NCBI GenBank assembly: GCA_035995165.1
Contig: DASYKU010000152.1
Span: 1 to 64,000, forward strand
From: Mycobacteriales bacterium
Lineage (GTDB): Bacteria; Actinomycetota; Actinomycetes; Mycobacteriales; CADCTP01
Direction of reading: 5' to 3'
Length of the DNA: 64,000 bases
Part shown: positions 33,042-41,900 of the stretch, piece by piece
Position numbering within the stretch: position 1 is the stretch's first letter
Layout: each line of letters starts with the position of its first letter
The notes under the pieces: model-generated
Databases searched by the model: none
What the model was told of the DNA's origin: nothing
What the model saw: only the letters and a program-made list of their open reading frames with translations
Made by a program: the position numbers and the translations under genes

Positions 33042-34505
33042 TCAGGGGACCGGGGGGCAGTCGTAGCGGAGGGACTGAGGGGCGCTGACGATCGTTCCCT
33101 GGGCGGTGGAGGCGGTGGCGGTCCAGGTGAGGGCGGTGTCGGGGGGCAGGCTGACCAGCGCGGTCCAGACCCCCCGGCCCTGGTCGGTCATCGGCTGTCC
33201 GCCCGGACCCACGTTCGCCTGGACCGCGGTCGCGGTGGCGTTGGTGACCACCGCGGTGAGCCGGGCCCGCCAGGTGGTCGGGCAGGCGGGGGTGAGCAGC
33301 GTCCAGTCCGGTGTCACCCGCCCGACCGGGGTCTGGGTCTGGGTCGGGCTCGGCGACGGCGTGGTCGGGGTGGGCGTGGGGCGCGGGGTGGTCCGGGTCG
33401 GCGTCGGGACGCCGGCCGGAGTGGTGGTGGCGGCCGTGGTCGGGGCGGTCGTGGGCAGCGGCGTCCCGGCCGTGGCGGTGGGCGGGGTGGTCGCCGCGGC
33501 GACCGACCCGGTCGGCGGCACGGGCCCGGACTCGACGACCGCCGGCAGCGGTGTCCCGATCGCCCCGGCCAGCCGGTCGGCGCCGGCGTCCGGGCGCAGC
33601 AGCAGGCCGGCCCCGAGAAGCAGGGCCAGCAGCACCACCGCGGCCGCCGACCAGCGCCACGGGGTGCGCCTGCCGCGCCGGTCCAGCGGCACCGGGAAGC
33701 CGTCGTCCTGCCACGGGCCGGCCCGCTCGGCCAGCCCCTGCTGGAACGACACATCCCGCAGCATCTGGGCCCGCAGCCCCGGCGCCGCCAGCACGAACGG
33801 CATTCCGGCCAGCAGCGCCGCCGGGCTGAGCCGGCGCTTGCGGGTCTCCCCGCAGATCTCGCACCTGTCCACGTGCCGGGCCAGCCGCTTGCGCAGCAAC
33901 GGGGTGAGCGTGCCGTCCCAGCCGGTCAGCAGGTCGGCCAGCTCCGGGCAGGCGGACCGGCCGGTCCGGGCCACCAGGAGCGCGCCCAGCGACCGCTCCA
34001 GCTGGGCCCGGGACCGGGAGGTCAGCGCGTGCGCGGTGTTCAGGCTGACGCCGAGGGCGTCGGCCAGCTCGGTCCCGCTGAGCCCGTGCCGTACGGACAG
34101 CTCGAGCACCTCGCGCTCGCCCTCGTTCAGCGCGGCGGCGGCCGACCAGACCAGCTCCCGCAGCTCCTCCGCCCGCAGGTCGCGGTCCGGCTCGGGGGCG
34201 TCCGGGTCGATCACGTCGCCGGCCGCGTCCAGCGGCGCGGCCCGGCGGCGGTCCCGCAGCTGGCGCAGGCACTCGTTGCGGACGATCGCGTAGAGCCAGG
34301 GCCGCAGCTTGTCCGGCTCGCGCAACTGGCCGATCCGCTCCCGGGCGACCAGCAGCGCGTCGTGCACCGCGTCGGCAGCCGCGTCCCGGTCGCCGAGGAG
34401 GGTGACCGCGTAGCTGAGCAGACGGTCGGCGTACGCGTCGTAGACGCCGGCCAGCCCCCGCACGTCGCCGGAGCGGAGCGCGGTGACCAGCGACCGGTCG
34501 TCCAC
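33042..34505 (-). CDS. ECF sigma factor fused to membrane anti-sigma tail (copy A)
   Basis: A 487-residue protein. Residues 15-80 are sigma region 2 (VYDAYADRLLSYAVTLLGDR, KLRPWLYAIVRNECLRQ), and 127-178 are region 4 (GEREVLELSVRHGLSG, TELADALGVSLNTAHAL). About 209-218 is a zinc finger, RHVDRCEIC, as in anti-sigma factors, and about 284-304 is one membrane helix. A Thr/Pro-rich linker and an extracellular beta-domain with two Cys (ACPTTW and YDCPP) follow. Signal, anchor and sigma factor are thus one chain, which must be freed or rearranged to act. The GTG at 34505 has TACCGT 7 nt upstream. A paralogue lies at 36094-37593. Confidence 0.8.
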   Translation of the reverse strand: MDDRSLVTALRSGDVRGLAGVYDAYADRLLSYAVTLLGDRDAAADAVHDALLVARERIGQLREPDKLRPWLYAIVRNECLRQLRDRRRAAPLDAAGDVIDPDAPEPDRDLRAEELRELVWSAAAALNEGEREVLELSVRHGLSGTELADALGVSLNTAHALTSRSRAQLERSLGALLVARTGRSACPELADLLTGWDGTLTPLLRKRLARHVDRCEICGETRKRRLSPAALLAGMPFVLAAPGLRAQMLRDVSFQQGLAERAGPWQDDGFPVPLDRRGRRTPWRWSAAAVVLLALLLGAGLLLRPDAGADRLAGAIGTPLPAVVESGPVPPTGSVAAATTPPTATAGTPLPTTAPTTAATTTPAGVPTPTRTTPRPTPTPTTPSPSPTQTQTPVGRVTPDWTLLTPACPTTWRARLTAVVTNATATAVQANVGPGGQPMTDQGRGVWTALVSLPPDTALTWTATASTAQGTIVSAPQSLRYDCPPVP

Positions 34506-34512
34506 GATCGGG

Positions 34513-34518
34513 ACGGTA
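34513..34518 (-). promoter_or_regulatory. Leaderless -10 box for sigma fusion A
   Basis: TACCGT on the minus strand ends 7 nt before the GTG at 34505, and there is no ribosome-binding site. This supports the 34505 start over upstream in-frame codons. Confidence 0.5.
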
Positions 34519-34569
34519 GCGTGCCGGTCGTCCCGGTGCGGCCCGATTCCTGCCCTTCGGGGCACGCGC

Positions 34570-35319
34570 TCACCGGCCGGCGCGGCGCCGGGTGGCGAAC
34601 CAGAGCAGGCCGCCGAGCCCGCCGACCACCAGCGCCCCGCCGCCGGCCAGCAGCGGAAGGTTGTCGGCCGCGCCGCCGGACGTCGAGGCGGAGCTGGAGC
34701 CGGCGCTGCCGTCGGCGCTGCCCTCCGCGGCCGGGCCGGTCGGGTCGGTCACCGGGGGCAGCGGCGCCGCATCCCCGGCACCGGCACCGGTGCCCGTGCC
34801 CGTGCCCGTGCCGCTGCCGGTGCCCGTGCTGGTGCTGCTGCTGCTGCCGTGCTCGGTGGTGGTGGCCGGGGCCGGCGTCGGCGCGGCGGTGGTCGGGGCC
34901 GGCGCGCCCGTCGGGATCGCCGTCGGCAGCACGCCGGTCGGCAGGACCACCGGGACCTTGGGCTTGGCCGTGATCGCGGTGGGCACCACGCCGGTCGGCA
35001 GGATGACCGGGACCTTGGCCTTGGCCGGGACCGTCGGAACCTGCACCGGCACGCCGTAGCCCCCGCCGGGCGCGGCCGCGGCCACCCCGCCGGCCAGCGG
35101 CGCCAGCACGATCCCGGCCACGCCGACCCCGATCCCCACCCGCCGCACGGCCCGGCCGACCCGCGCGAGCGGAGTGGGCTTGCCGCCGGAAAGCAGAACC
35201 AGGCGCTCGTCGGACTCGTCCAGACCGACCCGCGCGGCCGGGGAGGGCTTGCCGCCGAGGAGCGGAACCAGGCGCTCGTCGGACTCGTCCAGGCCGGTCA
35301 TCGAGGAGGTGATGGTCAT
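34570..35319 (-). CDS. Secreted mucin-like wall protein with C-terminal anchor
   Basis: A 249-residue protein. The N-terminal cytosolic part holds two 23-residue repeats, followed by a signal-type helix (GIGVGVAGIVLAPLAGGVAAAAP). The exported part has two copies of KVPVxLPTGVxPTAI, a Pro/Thr/Ser/Gly-rich stalk and a C-terminal helix with an arginine tail (LLAGGGALVVGGLGGLLWFA, then RRRAGR). That end resembles a wall-sorting signal but has no LPxTG at the right place. GGGAG precedes the ATG at 35319. It lies just upstream of sigma fusion A on the same strand (64-nt gap). It may be a partner or target, but this is not proven. Confidence 0.55.
   Translation of the reverse strand: MTITSSMTGLDESDERLVPLLGGKPSPAARVGLDESDERLVLLSGGKPTPLARVGRAVRRVGIGVGVAGIVLAPLAGGVAAAAPGGGYGVPVQVPTVPAKAKVPVILPTGVVPTAITAKPKVPVVLPTGVLPTAIPTGAPAPTTAAPTPAPATTTEHGSSSSTSTGTGSGTGTGTGTGAGAGDAAPLPPVTDPTGPAAEGSADGSAGSSSASTSGGAADNLPLLAGGGALVVGGLGGLLWFATRRRAGR
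35158..35295 (-). repeat. Two 69-bp tandem repeats (23 residues each)
   Basis: Copies at 35295-35227 and 35226-35158 encode GLDESDERLVPLLGGKPSP then AARV, and GLDESDERLVLLSGGKPTP then LARV. They make up the cytosolic N-terminus ahead of the signal helix. Acidic repeats before a signal peptide are unusual. Confidence 0.8.
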
Positions 35320-35456
35320 GGGAACTCCCGGGATCCGGCGGGGCTGTTCCCCGCACTCACCGGTGGGAGCCACGACCGCGCCCGCCGCCAACAGAAAAGG
35401 TCGAGAAACTTCCAGCGGAGTTGACAGTGTCCGGACCGCCCGGTGAGGTGTCGCGC

Positions 35457-36086
35457 ATGTCCCGATTCGGTCTCCGCGTGGTGGTCCCGGTCCTGCTGAC
35501 CGGGGCCGCGCTGGCGGGCTGCTCCTCCTCGTCCGACGAGCCCACCGCACTGCCGCCCGGCTCCGGCCCGGCGGCGACCGCCGCGGCCCCGACCACGGCC
35601 GCGCCGACCAGCACCGCCGCCCCGACCCCGACCGCCACGGTCGGCACCCAGCGCTCGCCGATCCGCTGGCTCGGGCCGGCCGCGACCGGGACGCAGACGG
35701 TCGTGCAGGAGGCGACCAAGTCGTACTGGTCGATGGTGGTGCGGCTGGCGGAGAAGCCGAACCCGGCAGACCCGGAGATCACCGCGTTCAGCGTCTCGCC
35801 GCAACGCGACACCCTGCTCACGCTGTTCACCAACATCAAGCAGCAGGGCATCACGCAGCGCGGGCCGATCGACGGCTCGGCCACCGTGGTCGCGGTCAAG
35901 GGGGCCAAGGCGACGGCCTCGACCTGCCTCGACCAGACCCTGGTCCGGGTCTACGACCGGGCCGGCAAGCCGCGGCCGGGCTCCAGCGGCTCGAAGCAGC
36001 AGTTCACGGTCTCGCTCGAGCTGGAGGACGGGAGCTGGAGGGTGTCGCAGGTGAGCACGGGCAGCGCCTGCACGCTGCCGGGCTGA
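35457..36086 (+). CDS. Small secreted lipoprotein
   Basis: A 209-residue protein. The signal peptide is LRVVVPVLLTGAALAGCSS with lipobox LAGC. An Ala/Thr/Pro stalk follows, then a globular part (ATKSYWSMVVRLAEKPNPAD, SPQRDTLLTLFTNIKQQGI, and STCLDQTLVRVYD) with a Cys pair that could form a disulfide. It resembles small lipoproteins of unknown function in actinomycetes. GGTGAGG precedes the ATG. Its stop lies 7 bp from the end of sigma fusion B on the other strand. Placed between the two sigma genes, it could belong to the same envelope-response set. Confidence 0.65.
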   Translation: MSRFGLRVVVPVLLTGAALAGCSSSSDEPTALPPGSGPAATAAAPTTAAPTSTAAPTPTATVGTQRSPIRWLGPAATGTQTVVQEATKSYWSMVVRLAEKPNPADPEITAFSVSPQRDTLLTLFTNIKQQGITQRGPIDGSATVVAVKGAKATASTCLDQTLVRVYDRAGKPRPGSSGSKQQFTVSLELEDGSWRVSQVSTGSACTLPG

Positions 36087-36093
36087 GGCTTCT

Positions 36094-37593
36094 TTACGGG
36101 CAGGCGTGGCTGAGGGATTTCGCCGCCGAATTCAACCGGCCGCCCGGGGTCGCCGCGGCCGCGGTGAACCGCAGCGCCGTGTCGGCCGGCAGCGTGACCA
36201 CCACGGTCCACACGCCCGGCCCGGCCGGGTTCATCGGCGTACTGGACGGGCCGGAGCCGCCGCTGATCAGCGCGTTGACGCCGGTCGCAGTCGTGCCGGT
36301 GACGGTCGCGGTGAGCCGTGCCTTCCAGGTGTCCGGACAGGACGCCGAGGTCAGCACCGAGGCCGCGCTGATGGCCGGCACCGGCGGCGGCGTGGTCGTC
36401 GGGGCCGGGGTGGTGGGGACCGTGGTCGGCGCCGGCGTGGTCGGCACCGGGGCGACCGTGGTCCGGGTCGGGCTCGGCGGCCCGGTCGGCGACGTGCTTC
36501 CGCTGGCCGTGGGAGTCGGCCTGTGGCCGGTCGTCGGGAACGGCGTCGCGGTCCGTTCCGGGCCGCTCGGCGACGGGCTGCTCCGAGTGGTCGTGCCGAC
36601 CGGGGGTCTGCCGGTCTCGTCGCCGGCCGGCAGCGCGGTCTGCAACTGCTCGTTCGCGGTACCGGCCAGCGGCGCGCCCCCGCCGCCCGGCCGGGTCAGC
36701 AGCAGGCCGCCCACGACGAGCACGACCAGCACCGCGGCCGCGGCGGCCGACCACCGCACGGGCGGCCGCCGTACGGCCCGGCGCCGGGCGAGCGGGACCG
36801 GGAACCCGGCGTCCTGCCAGGGACCGGCCCGCTCGGCCAGCCGCTGCTGGTAGACGATCAGCTCGGCGTGGCCGAGCACGCGTTCCCGCAGCCCTGCCGG
36901 CGCCAGTACGAACGGCGTGGCGGCCAGCAGCGCGACCGGGTCCGGGTGGGCCGTCCCGGCGCAGGCCGGGCAGGTCTGCACGTGCCGGGCCAGGCGGTGC
37001 GTCGCGGTGCCGGCCGCCTCGGCGCAGTCGCCGCTCAGCCCGGTGGCGGTCTGCTCCAGCCGGGTCCGGGCCCGCTCGGCCGCGGCCGGGGCGTGCGGGC
37101 CGAGCACGGCGGCGAGCTCGGCGTCGTCCAGATCGTGCCGGGCGGACAGCTCCAGCAGTTCGCGCTCGACCGGGTCGAGCCCGGCCAGCGCCGTCCGGAC
37201 CAGGTCGCCGTCCAGGCCGCCGTTCGTGTCTCCGTTCGTGTCGCCGGCGGCGTCGCCGGCGGTGTCGGCGGCGGTCGAGGTGCCGGTCGTGGTGCCGGTC
37301 GTGGCGCCGGTCGGCGCGGCCGGGGCGGCGGGCGCGGACCGGCGCCGCTGCCGCCGCTGCCGTACGCACTCGTTGCGGACCAGCAGGTAGAGCCAGGCCC
37401 GGAAGAGCTCCGGTGCCTTCTCCGCCCGCTCCCGGGCGACGAGCAGTGCGTCGTGGACGGCGGCCACCGCCTCGGATTCCGGCACCAGCGTGCCGGCGTA
37501 GGACAGCAGCCGGTCGGCGTACGCGTCGTAGACGGCCGCGAGCCCGCGCACCTCGCCGGTACGCAGCCCCGCCACCAGCGTCCGGTCGTCCAT
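36094..37593 (-). CDS. ECF sigma factor fused to membrane anti-sigma tail (copy B)
   Basis: A 499-residue paralogue of copy A with the same order: sigma region 2 (VYDAYADRLLSYAGTLVPES, FRAWLYLLVRNECVRQRRQ), a sigma region 4 (LDPVERELLELSARHDLDDA), a zinc finger RHVQTCPAC, one membrane helix (AAAVLVVLVVGGLLLTRPGG), a long Ser/Thr/Pro stalk and an extracellular beta-domain. The linker between regions 2 and 4 carries short Thr-Gly-Asp-rich repeats. The ATG at 37593 gives MDDRTLVAGLR, matching copy A, and TACGGT lies 8 nt upstream. Region 4 is less canonical than in copy A (LAAVLGPHAPAAAERAR), so promoter recognition may differ. Confidence 0.78.
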   Translation of the reverse strand: MDDRTLVAGLRTGEVRGLAAVYDAYADRLLSYAGTLVPESEAVAAVHDALLVARERAEKAPELFRAWLYLLVRNECVRQRRQRRRSAPAAPAAPTGATTGTTTGTSTAADTAGDAAGDTNGDTNGGLDGDLVRTALAGLDPVERELLELSARHDLDDAELAAVLGPHAPAAAERARTRLEQTATGLSGDCAEAAGTATHRLARHVQTCPACAGTAHPDPVALLAATPFVLAPAGLRERVLGHAELIVYQQRLAERAGPWQDAGFPVPLARRRAVRRPPVRWSAAAAAVLVVLVVGGLLLTRPGGGGAPLAGTANEQLQTALPAGDETGRPPVGTTTRSSPSPSGPERTATPFPTTGHRPTPTASGSTSPTGPPSPTRTTVAPVPTTPAPTTVPTTPAPTTTPPPVPAISAASVLTSASCPDTWKARLTATVTGTTATGVNALISGGSGPSSTPMNPAGPGVWTVVVTLPADTALRFTAAAATPGGRLNSAAKSLSHACP

Positions 37594-37770
37594 CGCGGGG
37601 CACCGTAGCCCAGCCTGCTGACGGTCGATCATGAGGCACCCTCGGTGATCAAACCGCCAAGTACGGTGACCGTTCTGGACCAATTCGCCTACAAGGTGTA
37701 CGAATGCCCGGCAACCTGGCCTGGTTTCCGTGCGTCAGTAGTGCGGAGACGGCAGACGGAGGGGATCGGA

Positions 37771-38790
37771 ATGGCTGGCTGGACCCGGCGGAGGGCCACG
37801 CTGCTCGTCGTCCCGCTGCTCGCGGTGGCGACCGGGATGGTCGTGTCCGCGGCGCCCGCGTCGGCGGAGAACTGCCCGACCGTGGTCTCCTGCGCGTCCA
37901 ACGACAACGGCACTCTCGGCGCCGGTGCGTCGTACGTGAAGATCACCGTCAACGGTGGCCACTACGGCACCAAGGGCGGCGGGGTCGTCTCCGTGCCCAA
38001 CGCGGTACCGCCGCCCTGCTGGTACAACAAGGGCCGCTCGGGCGCCGAGATGGCCGCCGACTCCGTGGATCCGTACTACTACCAGCTGGCCCACCACACC
38101 GGTGAGGACCACAGCGAGTGGTTCCCGCCGCAGGTCCAGGACCACGCCACCGACGACGGCAACTGGTATTCGTGGGAGTGCGACTCCGGCAACTTCGACG
38201 GGTCCATCAAGGACTTCTTCAAGTACGTCGACCAGTGGACCGCGAACAACCCGGACCTGGTCTGGGTGCCGACCGGCCAGCTGCCGCCGCAGCCGCCGGT
38301 GCCGCCGCAGCTGCTGATGGAGATCGCCCGCAAGTACATCGAGCAGCTCGTACGGATGCCGATCGTGAACTTCAACCCGGCCACGAAGGGCTTCGTCCGG
38401 CTGCCGACCTGGATGTGGTTCGACCAGGCCGCCTGGGATCCGATCTCGGTGACCGCGCAGGCCGGTGGCCCGCCGGTGACCGTCACCGCGACGCCGTCCC
38501 AGGTCTCTGTGTCCGGGGTCCCGGCCGGCAGCGACGTGGACACCACGTGCGCCGGCGGCGGCAAGCAATATTCGGCCGGCGGCCGCACCGACTGCCAGAT
38601 CACCTTCAGCCAGTCCTCCGGCACCCAGCCCGGCCAGCAGTGGCACTTCCAGGTCGGCCTGACCTGGAACGTCACCGCCATCGGCGCCGCCCTCGAAGGC
38701 CCCCCCACCATCACCCGAGCCGAAGCCGAAGCCCTGACCGTCCTGGAATCCCAGGCCGTCTCCGGCTCCCAGTCCGACCCGAACAACTAG
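37771..38790 (+). CDS. Secreted protein of unknown function
   Basis: A 339-residue exported protein. The signal peptide is TRRRATLLVVPLLAVATGMV, then VSAAPASA, a classical AxA cleavage site. The mature part contains aromatic and Cys-containing segments (PPPCWYNKGRSGAEMAADS, GNWYSWECDSGNFDGSI) and a C-terminal beta-rich region with a Cys pair (DTTCAGGG and RTDCQITF). I do not recognise a named family, although similar secreted proteins occur with wall-related genes in actinomycetes. GGAGGGG precedes the ATG. It is divergent from sigma fusion B, so it is a plausible target of that sigma factor. Confidence 0.7.
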   Translation: MAGWTRRRATLLVVPLLAVATGMVVSAAPASAENCPTVVSCASNDNGTLGAGASYVKITVNGGHYGTKGGGVVSVPNAVPPPCWYNKGRSGAEMAADSVDPYYYQLAHHTGEDHSEWFPPQVQDHATDDGNWYSWECDSGNFDGSIKDFFKYVDQWTANNPDLVWVPTGQLPPQPPVPPQLLMEIARKYIEQLVRMPIVNFNPATKGFVRLPTWMWFDQAAWDPISVTAQAGGPPVTVTATPSQVSVSGVPAGSDVDTTCAGGGKQYSAGGRTDCQITFSQSSGTQPGQQWHFQVGLTWNVTAIGAALEGPPTITRAEAEALTVLESQAVSGSQSDPNN

Positions 38791-38799
38791 CCCAGGGCC

Positions 38800-39519
38800 T
38801 CACCCGCGGGCGGCCTTGGTCGCGCGGCCCTGTTCGCCGAGCGACCGGCCGGCCGCGAGGGCGCGCGGGCGCACCGACTGCCGGAGCCTGGTCACCAACT
38901 GCCGCCGAGGCGGCCGAGGCCGGGCGGACGGCGGCGAGTACGGCGGGCGGATGCGGGAGTGCAGGCACATGTCGTGCCAGCTGCCGTCCGCGTGCCGCTG
39001 CAGCTCACGTTTCACGCCCTCGATCTCGAAGCCGGCCTTGATCGCCACCTGGCAGGAGCCGGTGTTGAAGACCGAGTGCACCAGCTCCAGCCGGTGCAGG
39101 CCGACTGTCTCCAACGCCCACTGCGACAGGACCTTCGTCGCCCTCGTCGCGATCCCCCGGCCGCGCTGTCCGGGCATGATCCAGTACGAGATCTCAGCCA
39201 CGCCGTCGACCAGGAACAGGGACCGGCACCCGACCTGTCCCAGGATCTTGTCGGGGTTGGACGTGCGCACCACCGCCCAGCTGACCGCCGTCTGCCGCCG
39301 CCAGCCCTGCTTCCAGGTGGCGATCAGCGTCTCGGCCTCGCGCCGCGAGTCGAGCCGCCGGAGGTTCCATCGCCGGATCTCGGGGTCGTCGTAGGCGGAC
39401 ATCAGCTGCTCGGCGTCCTCCGGCACCCACCGGCGCAGCGTCAGCTCTCCAGCGACGATGTCGGGCTGTGAACCGTTGAGGCGGGTGGGGTTCACCGCGG
39501 GCTCAATCAAGTAGGGCAT
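38800..39519 (-). CDS. GNAT-family N-acetyltransferase (RimJ-like)
   Basis: A 239-residue protein whose first 170 residues form an Acetyltransf_3-type GNAT domain. The opening VAGELTLRRWVPEDAEQL, the CoA loop SYWIMPGQRGRGIATRATKV and the segment VHSVFNTGSCQVAIKAGFEI are typical of RimJ/RimL enzymes that acetylate N-termini or small amines. The C-terminal 50 residues are basic and Pro-rich, with no family counterpart known to me. GGAG precedes the ATG at 39519. Its stop lies 10 bp from the convergent gene at 37771-38790. Confidence 0.8.
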   Translation of the reverse strand: MPYLIEPAVNPTRLNGSQPDIVAGELTLRRWVPEDAEQLMSAYDDPEIRRWNLRRLDSRREAETLIATWKQGWRRQTAVSWAVVRTSNPDKILGQVGCRSLFLVDGVAEISYWIMPGQRGRGIATRATKVLSQWALETVGLHRLELVHSVFNTGSCQVAIKAGFEIEGVKRELQRHADGSWHDMCLHSRIRPPYSPPSARPRPPRRQLVTRLRQSVRPRALAAGRSLGEQGRATKAARG

Positions 39520-39569
39520 GTCTCCGCCTGGTACGCGTGCTGTGGTCGGGGAGGGCCGCCCGAACGTCG

Positions 39570-40691
39570 TCACGGGCGGGTGTTGCGGGCCGGGCGGGGT
39601 CCCACCGATTCGGCGGATAGGCCAATCGCTGCGAGGGCGGACGGGAGGTCATCCCGTCGCGCGACCTGAGAGAGGTACCGCCGCCAGGTGTCGAGGTCGG
39701 CGTACCAGCTGGTGACGTAGTCGGCGAGCATCTCGGGTCGGAGTCTCGACCGGGCCGCCTCGGCGGTCCTGAGCGCGTCCAGGGCCCGCTCGGCGTCCGG
39801 GTGGTCGGACCTTTGGCAGGCGTCGGACGTGGTGCGGATGAACTCCGCGCGGAGCTCGAGGAACCTGGCCCAGAAGTCCGGCGACCGGGTTGACTCGAGC
39901 GGGCCGACGTGCAGCTGCCCGATGATGCCCTCGCCGACGACGTCGCCGAACTCCTCCTCCGCCACCCGCGTCTCGGGCGTGTACGGATCGCGCATCTTCT
40001 GCCGGACCGCTCCCGCCGCGGCGACCTCGCCGCGCTCGAAGAAGGGCGCGAGCAGGAGCCAGTCCTCGTTGTAGATCTGCGGGAAGAAGGAGTCGATCCG
40101 GTCGAGGTTGACCGCCAGCGCGTGGGCGCCGACGAACACGCCCTGATCGCCGACGGCCAGCCGGCGCGCGTGGCACACCGCGGAGTTGTCCGGGTACGAG
40201 GTCGACGCCATCCCGGCCGCGGCATGGACGCGCAGCGTGCCGACGGCCTCCCGGACCTGCGTGGGCCCGAGGTCGCGGATGTCGTCGTCGAGGAAGAGCG
40301 CGGTCGACCAGCCGAGCATCCGGCCGAGCACCAGCGCCGCGTTGCGCTTGAGGCTGACGTCCCCGTGCCAGGAGATCGCGGCCTCCCCGAACAGGGACGT
40401 GTCGAACTGGGGCACGGCCGGGACGGCGGCCGGAAAGTCGACCACGGTGCACCGCGCCCCGTCGACCTCGGCCGCCGTTCGGAGGACCTCGTCGGTCCGG
40501 GCCTGTCGGCTGCACAGAACGACGACCTCGACGCCGAGGGCGGCGCCGAGGCGGATGGCCGAGTCGAGGTTGGATGCCGGCCGGGCGGCAGGGACGACGA
40601 TGACGTCGGGCTCGGCCCGCCCCGGTCGCGACGGTCGGAGCAAGCTCGAGTGCGTAGAGTAATGCTCAACGGCTGGCCTCAGGTGCGTCAC
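39570..40691 (-). CDS. Putative cytosolic GT-A glycosyltransferase (module copy 1)
   Basis: A 373-residue protein without signal peptide or membrane helix. It shows the order of a family-2-like GT-A fold: VIVVPAARPASNLDSAIRLG (nucleotide strand), DVSLKRNAALVLGRMLGW, the metal motif ALFLDDDIRDL (DDD as DxD), SYPDNSAVCHARRL, and QIYNEDWLLL with a candidate catalytic Asp/Glu. The C-terminus is helical. The sugar donor and acceptor are unknown. The GTG at 40691 lies 26 bp inside the end of the XRE gene, so translation is coupled. The paralogue at 42548-43678 shares these motifs. Confidence 0.65.
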   Translation of the reverse strand: MTHLRPAVEHYSTHSSLLRPSRPGRAEPDVIVVPAARPASNLDSAIRLGAALGVEVVVLCSRQARTDEVLRTAAEVDGARCTVVDFPAAVPAVPQFDTSLFGEAAISWHGDVSLKRNAALVLGRMLGWSTALFLDDDIRDLGPTQVREAVGTLRVHAAAGMASTSYPDNSAVCHARRLAVGDQGVFVGAHALAVNLDRIDSFFPQIYNEDWLLLAPFFERGEVAAAGAVRQKMRDPYTPETRVAEEEFGDVVGEGIIGQLHVGPLESTRSPDFWARFLELRAEFIRTTSDACQRSDHPDAERALDALRTAEAARSRLRPEMLADYVTSWYADLDTWRRYLSQVARRDDLPSALAAIGLSAESVGPRPARNTRP

Positions 40692-41751
40692 CGTCAGGCC
40701 GGGCCTCTCCAGATGGCTCGGCGTCGGACCACTCGTAGAGCCGGGCCTCTTCGTTGTACAGGTCAGGGGTCAGCGCCCTGCCGGACACGACAGGCACTTT
40801 CACCATTATGGCGAACTGCTTCGCATCGGTGAAACGGTGCGCGAGGTAGGAGCTGTTCTCATCACGCAGCGCGATATCGGTCAATAGGCGGACGGAACCG
40901 AGCGTTCCCCGCGTATAGACGCCGCTGCACCAGGTCAACGTCCGGGCGGTGTTGAACGGGTTGGTCAGCCGAGCGAAGAGGCAGACGTCGCTGGTCAACC
41001 GCAGCGTGCCGCGGCCGGTGAAGATCGGTAGTTCGGGCTCCTCATTCTGTACGTAGAACACCTCGCCGTCCTTGACGTCGGCGTGTTCCTCCTGGCTGAC
41101 GGGTAGGTCGGTCCGATCGAAGATCTGTTCCAGCGTCGGGTTCAGGCCGGGTCCGCCGATGACCACCACATGGCTGGACATCTGGTCGGCCTCGATGAAA
41201 CGGTCCGACCGCACGAAACGGATCTCGTCGTTGTCTGGATTGCGCATGCGGAGATGCCCGTACAGCTCGATCAAGGCGTCCATGTCGGCGTGCGCCATCA
41301 CCTCGGTGTAGTTCGGATCCCGAGTGTTGGCGTAGGGATGCGTCATGTTCTGCAGTTGGCCCACGACGATCGTGATGGGCTCGCCCGGATCGAAGGTCCA
41401 CAGGTCCGCCGCCGGCGGTTCCTCGGCGCCCGCCGGCTCCGGCCGTGGCTGACCGGTGCTGGGCCGGCGCGCCTCTCGCAACCGCGACAGCATCTCGGCT
41501 CGCGTGGTTCGTTGAAGTTCAGTCAGCTGGCCGTCCGGAACCAATCCGCCGGTGTGTCCGGACTCGCTGAGCACCACGAACGTCGCGAAGTCCCGCAGTC
41601 GCGCGTCGGGTACCGCAGATCGCCCGGACTCGTACTGCGAAATGGATGTCTCCCCGACCTTCAGCGCGTCGGCGACGTCCTTCTGGGTCGCTCCGACGCC
41701 TAGGCGCAGCTGGCGCAGCAGCGCGCCGAGCGTGGCTGAAGGTTGGCTCAT
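40666..41751 (-). CDS. XRE regulator with unassigned sensor domain (module copy 1)
   Basis: A 361-residue protein. Residues 5-62 are an XRE helix-turn-helix (LGALLRQLRLGVGATQKDVA, then VGETSISQYESGRSAV). After a polar linker, residues 115-345 form a domain shared with copy 2: EPITIVVGQL, DPNYTEVMAHADMDALIELY, GHLRMRNPDN, VVVIGGPGLNPTLEQIF, and ARLTNPFN with WCSGVYTRGTLGSV. The GGPGLN turn looks like a Rossmann-type ligand loop. I know similar domains in actinobacterial XRE proteins but no function. GAGGA precedes the ATG. It is divergent from the small membrane protein gene. Confidence 0.75.
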   Translation of the reverse strand: MSQPSATLGALLRQLRLGVGATQKDVADALKVGETSISQYESGRSAVPDARLRDFATFVVLSESGHTGGLVPDGQLTELQRTTRAEMLSRLREARRPSTGQPRPEPAGAEEPPAADLWTFDPGEPITIVVGQLQNMTHPYANTRDPNYTEVMAHADMDALIELYGHLRMRNPDNDEIRFVRSDRFIEADQMSSHVVVIGGPGLNPTLEQIFDRTDLPVSQEEHADVKDGEVFYVQNEEPELPIFTGRGTLRLTSDVCLFARLTNPFNTARTLTWCSGVYTRGTLGSVRLLTDIALRDENSSYLAHRFTDAKQFAIMVKVPVVSGRALTPDLYNEEARLYEWSDAEPSGEARPDGDAPEASR

Positions 41752-41900
41752 CGGTCCTCGATCGTGGTGCCTGCAGGCCCGGATTGGTCCCTGAGGAGCG
41801 GGGAAGTGGGGAGCACGTTAAACCTCACTGACGCTTAGGTCAAGCACCGAAGTTCACCAAAGAATGAGATTGAGATGCTTCGGATCGAGGGTACAGTGAG

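Noticed and set aside
34570-34700. LPxTG sortase anchor at the end of the mucin-like protein
   Set aside because: LPTG occurs in the middle of the protein, twice, but not before the C-terminal helix, where the sequence is NLPLLAGG. A sortase substrate is therefore not supported.
31410-34973. An 1187-codon open frame on the plus strand across gnd and the sigma fusion
   Set aside because: It covers several well-supported genes on the other strand and shows no recognisable domain. High GC keeps such frames open.
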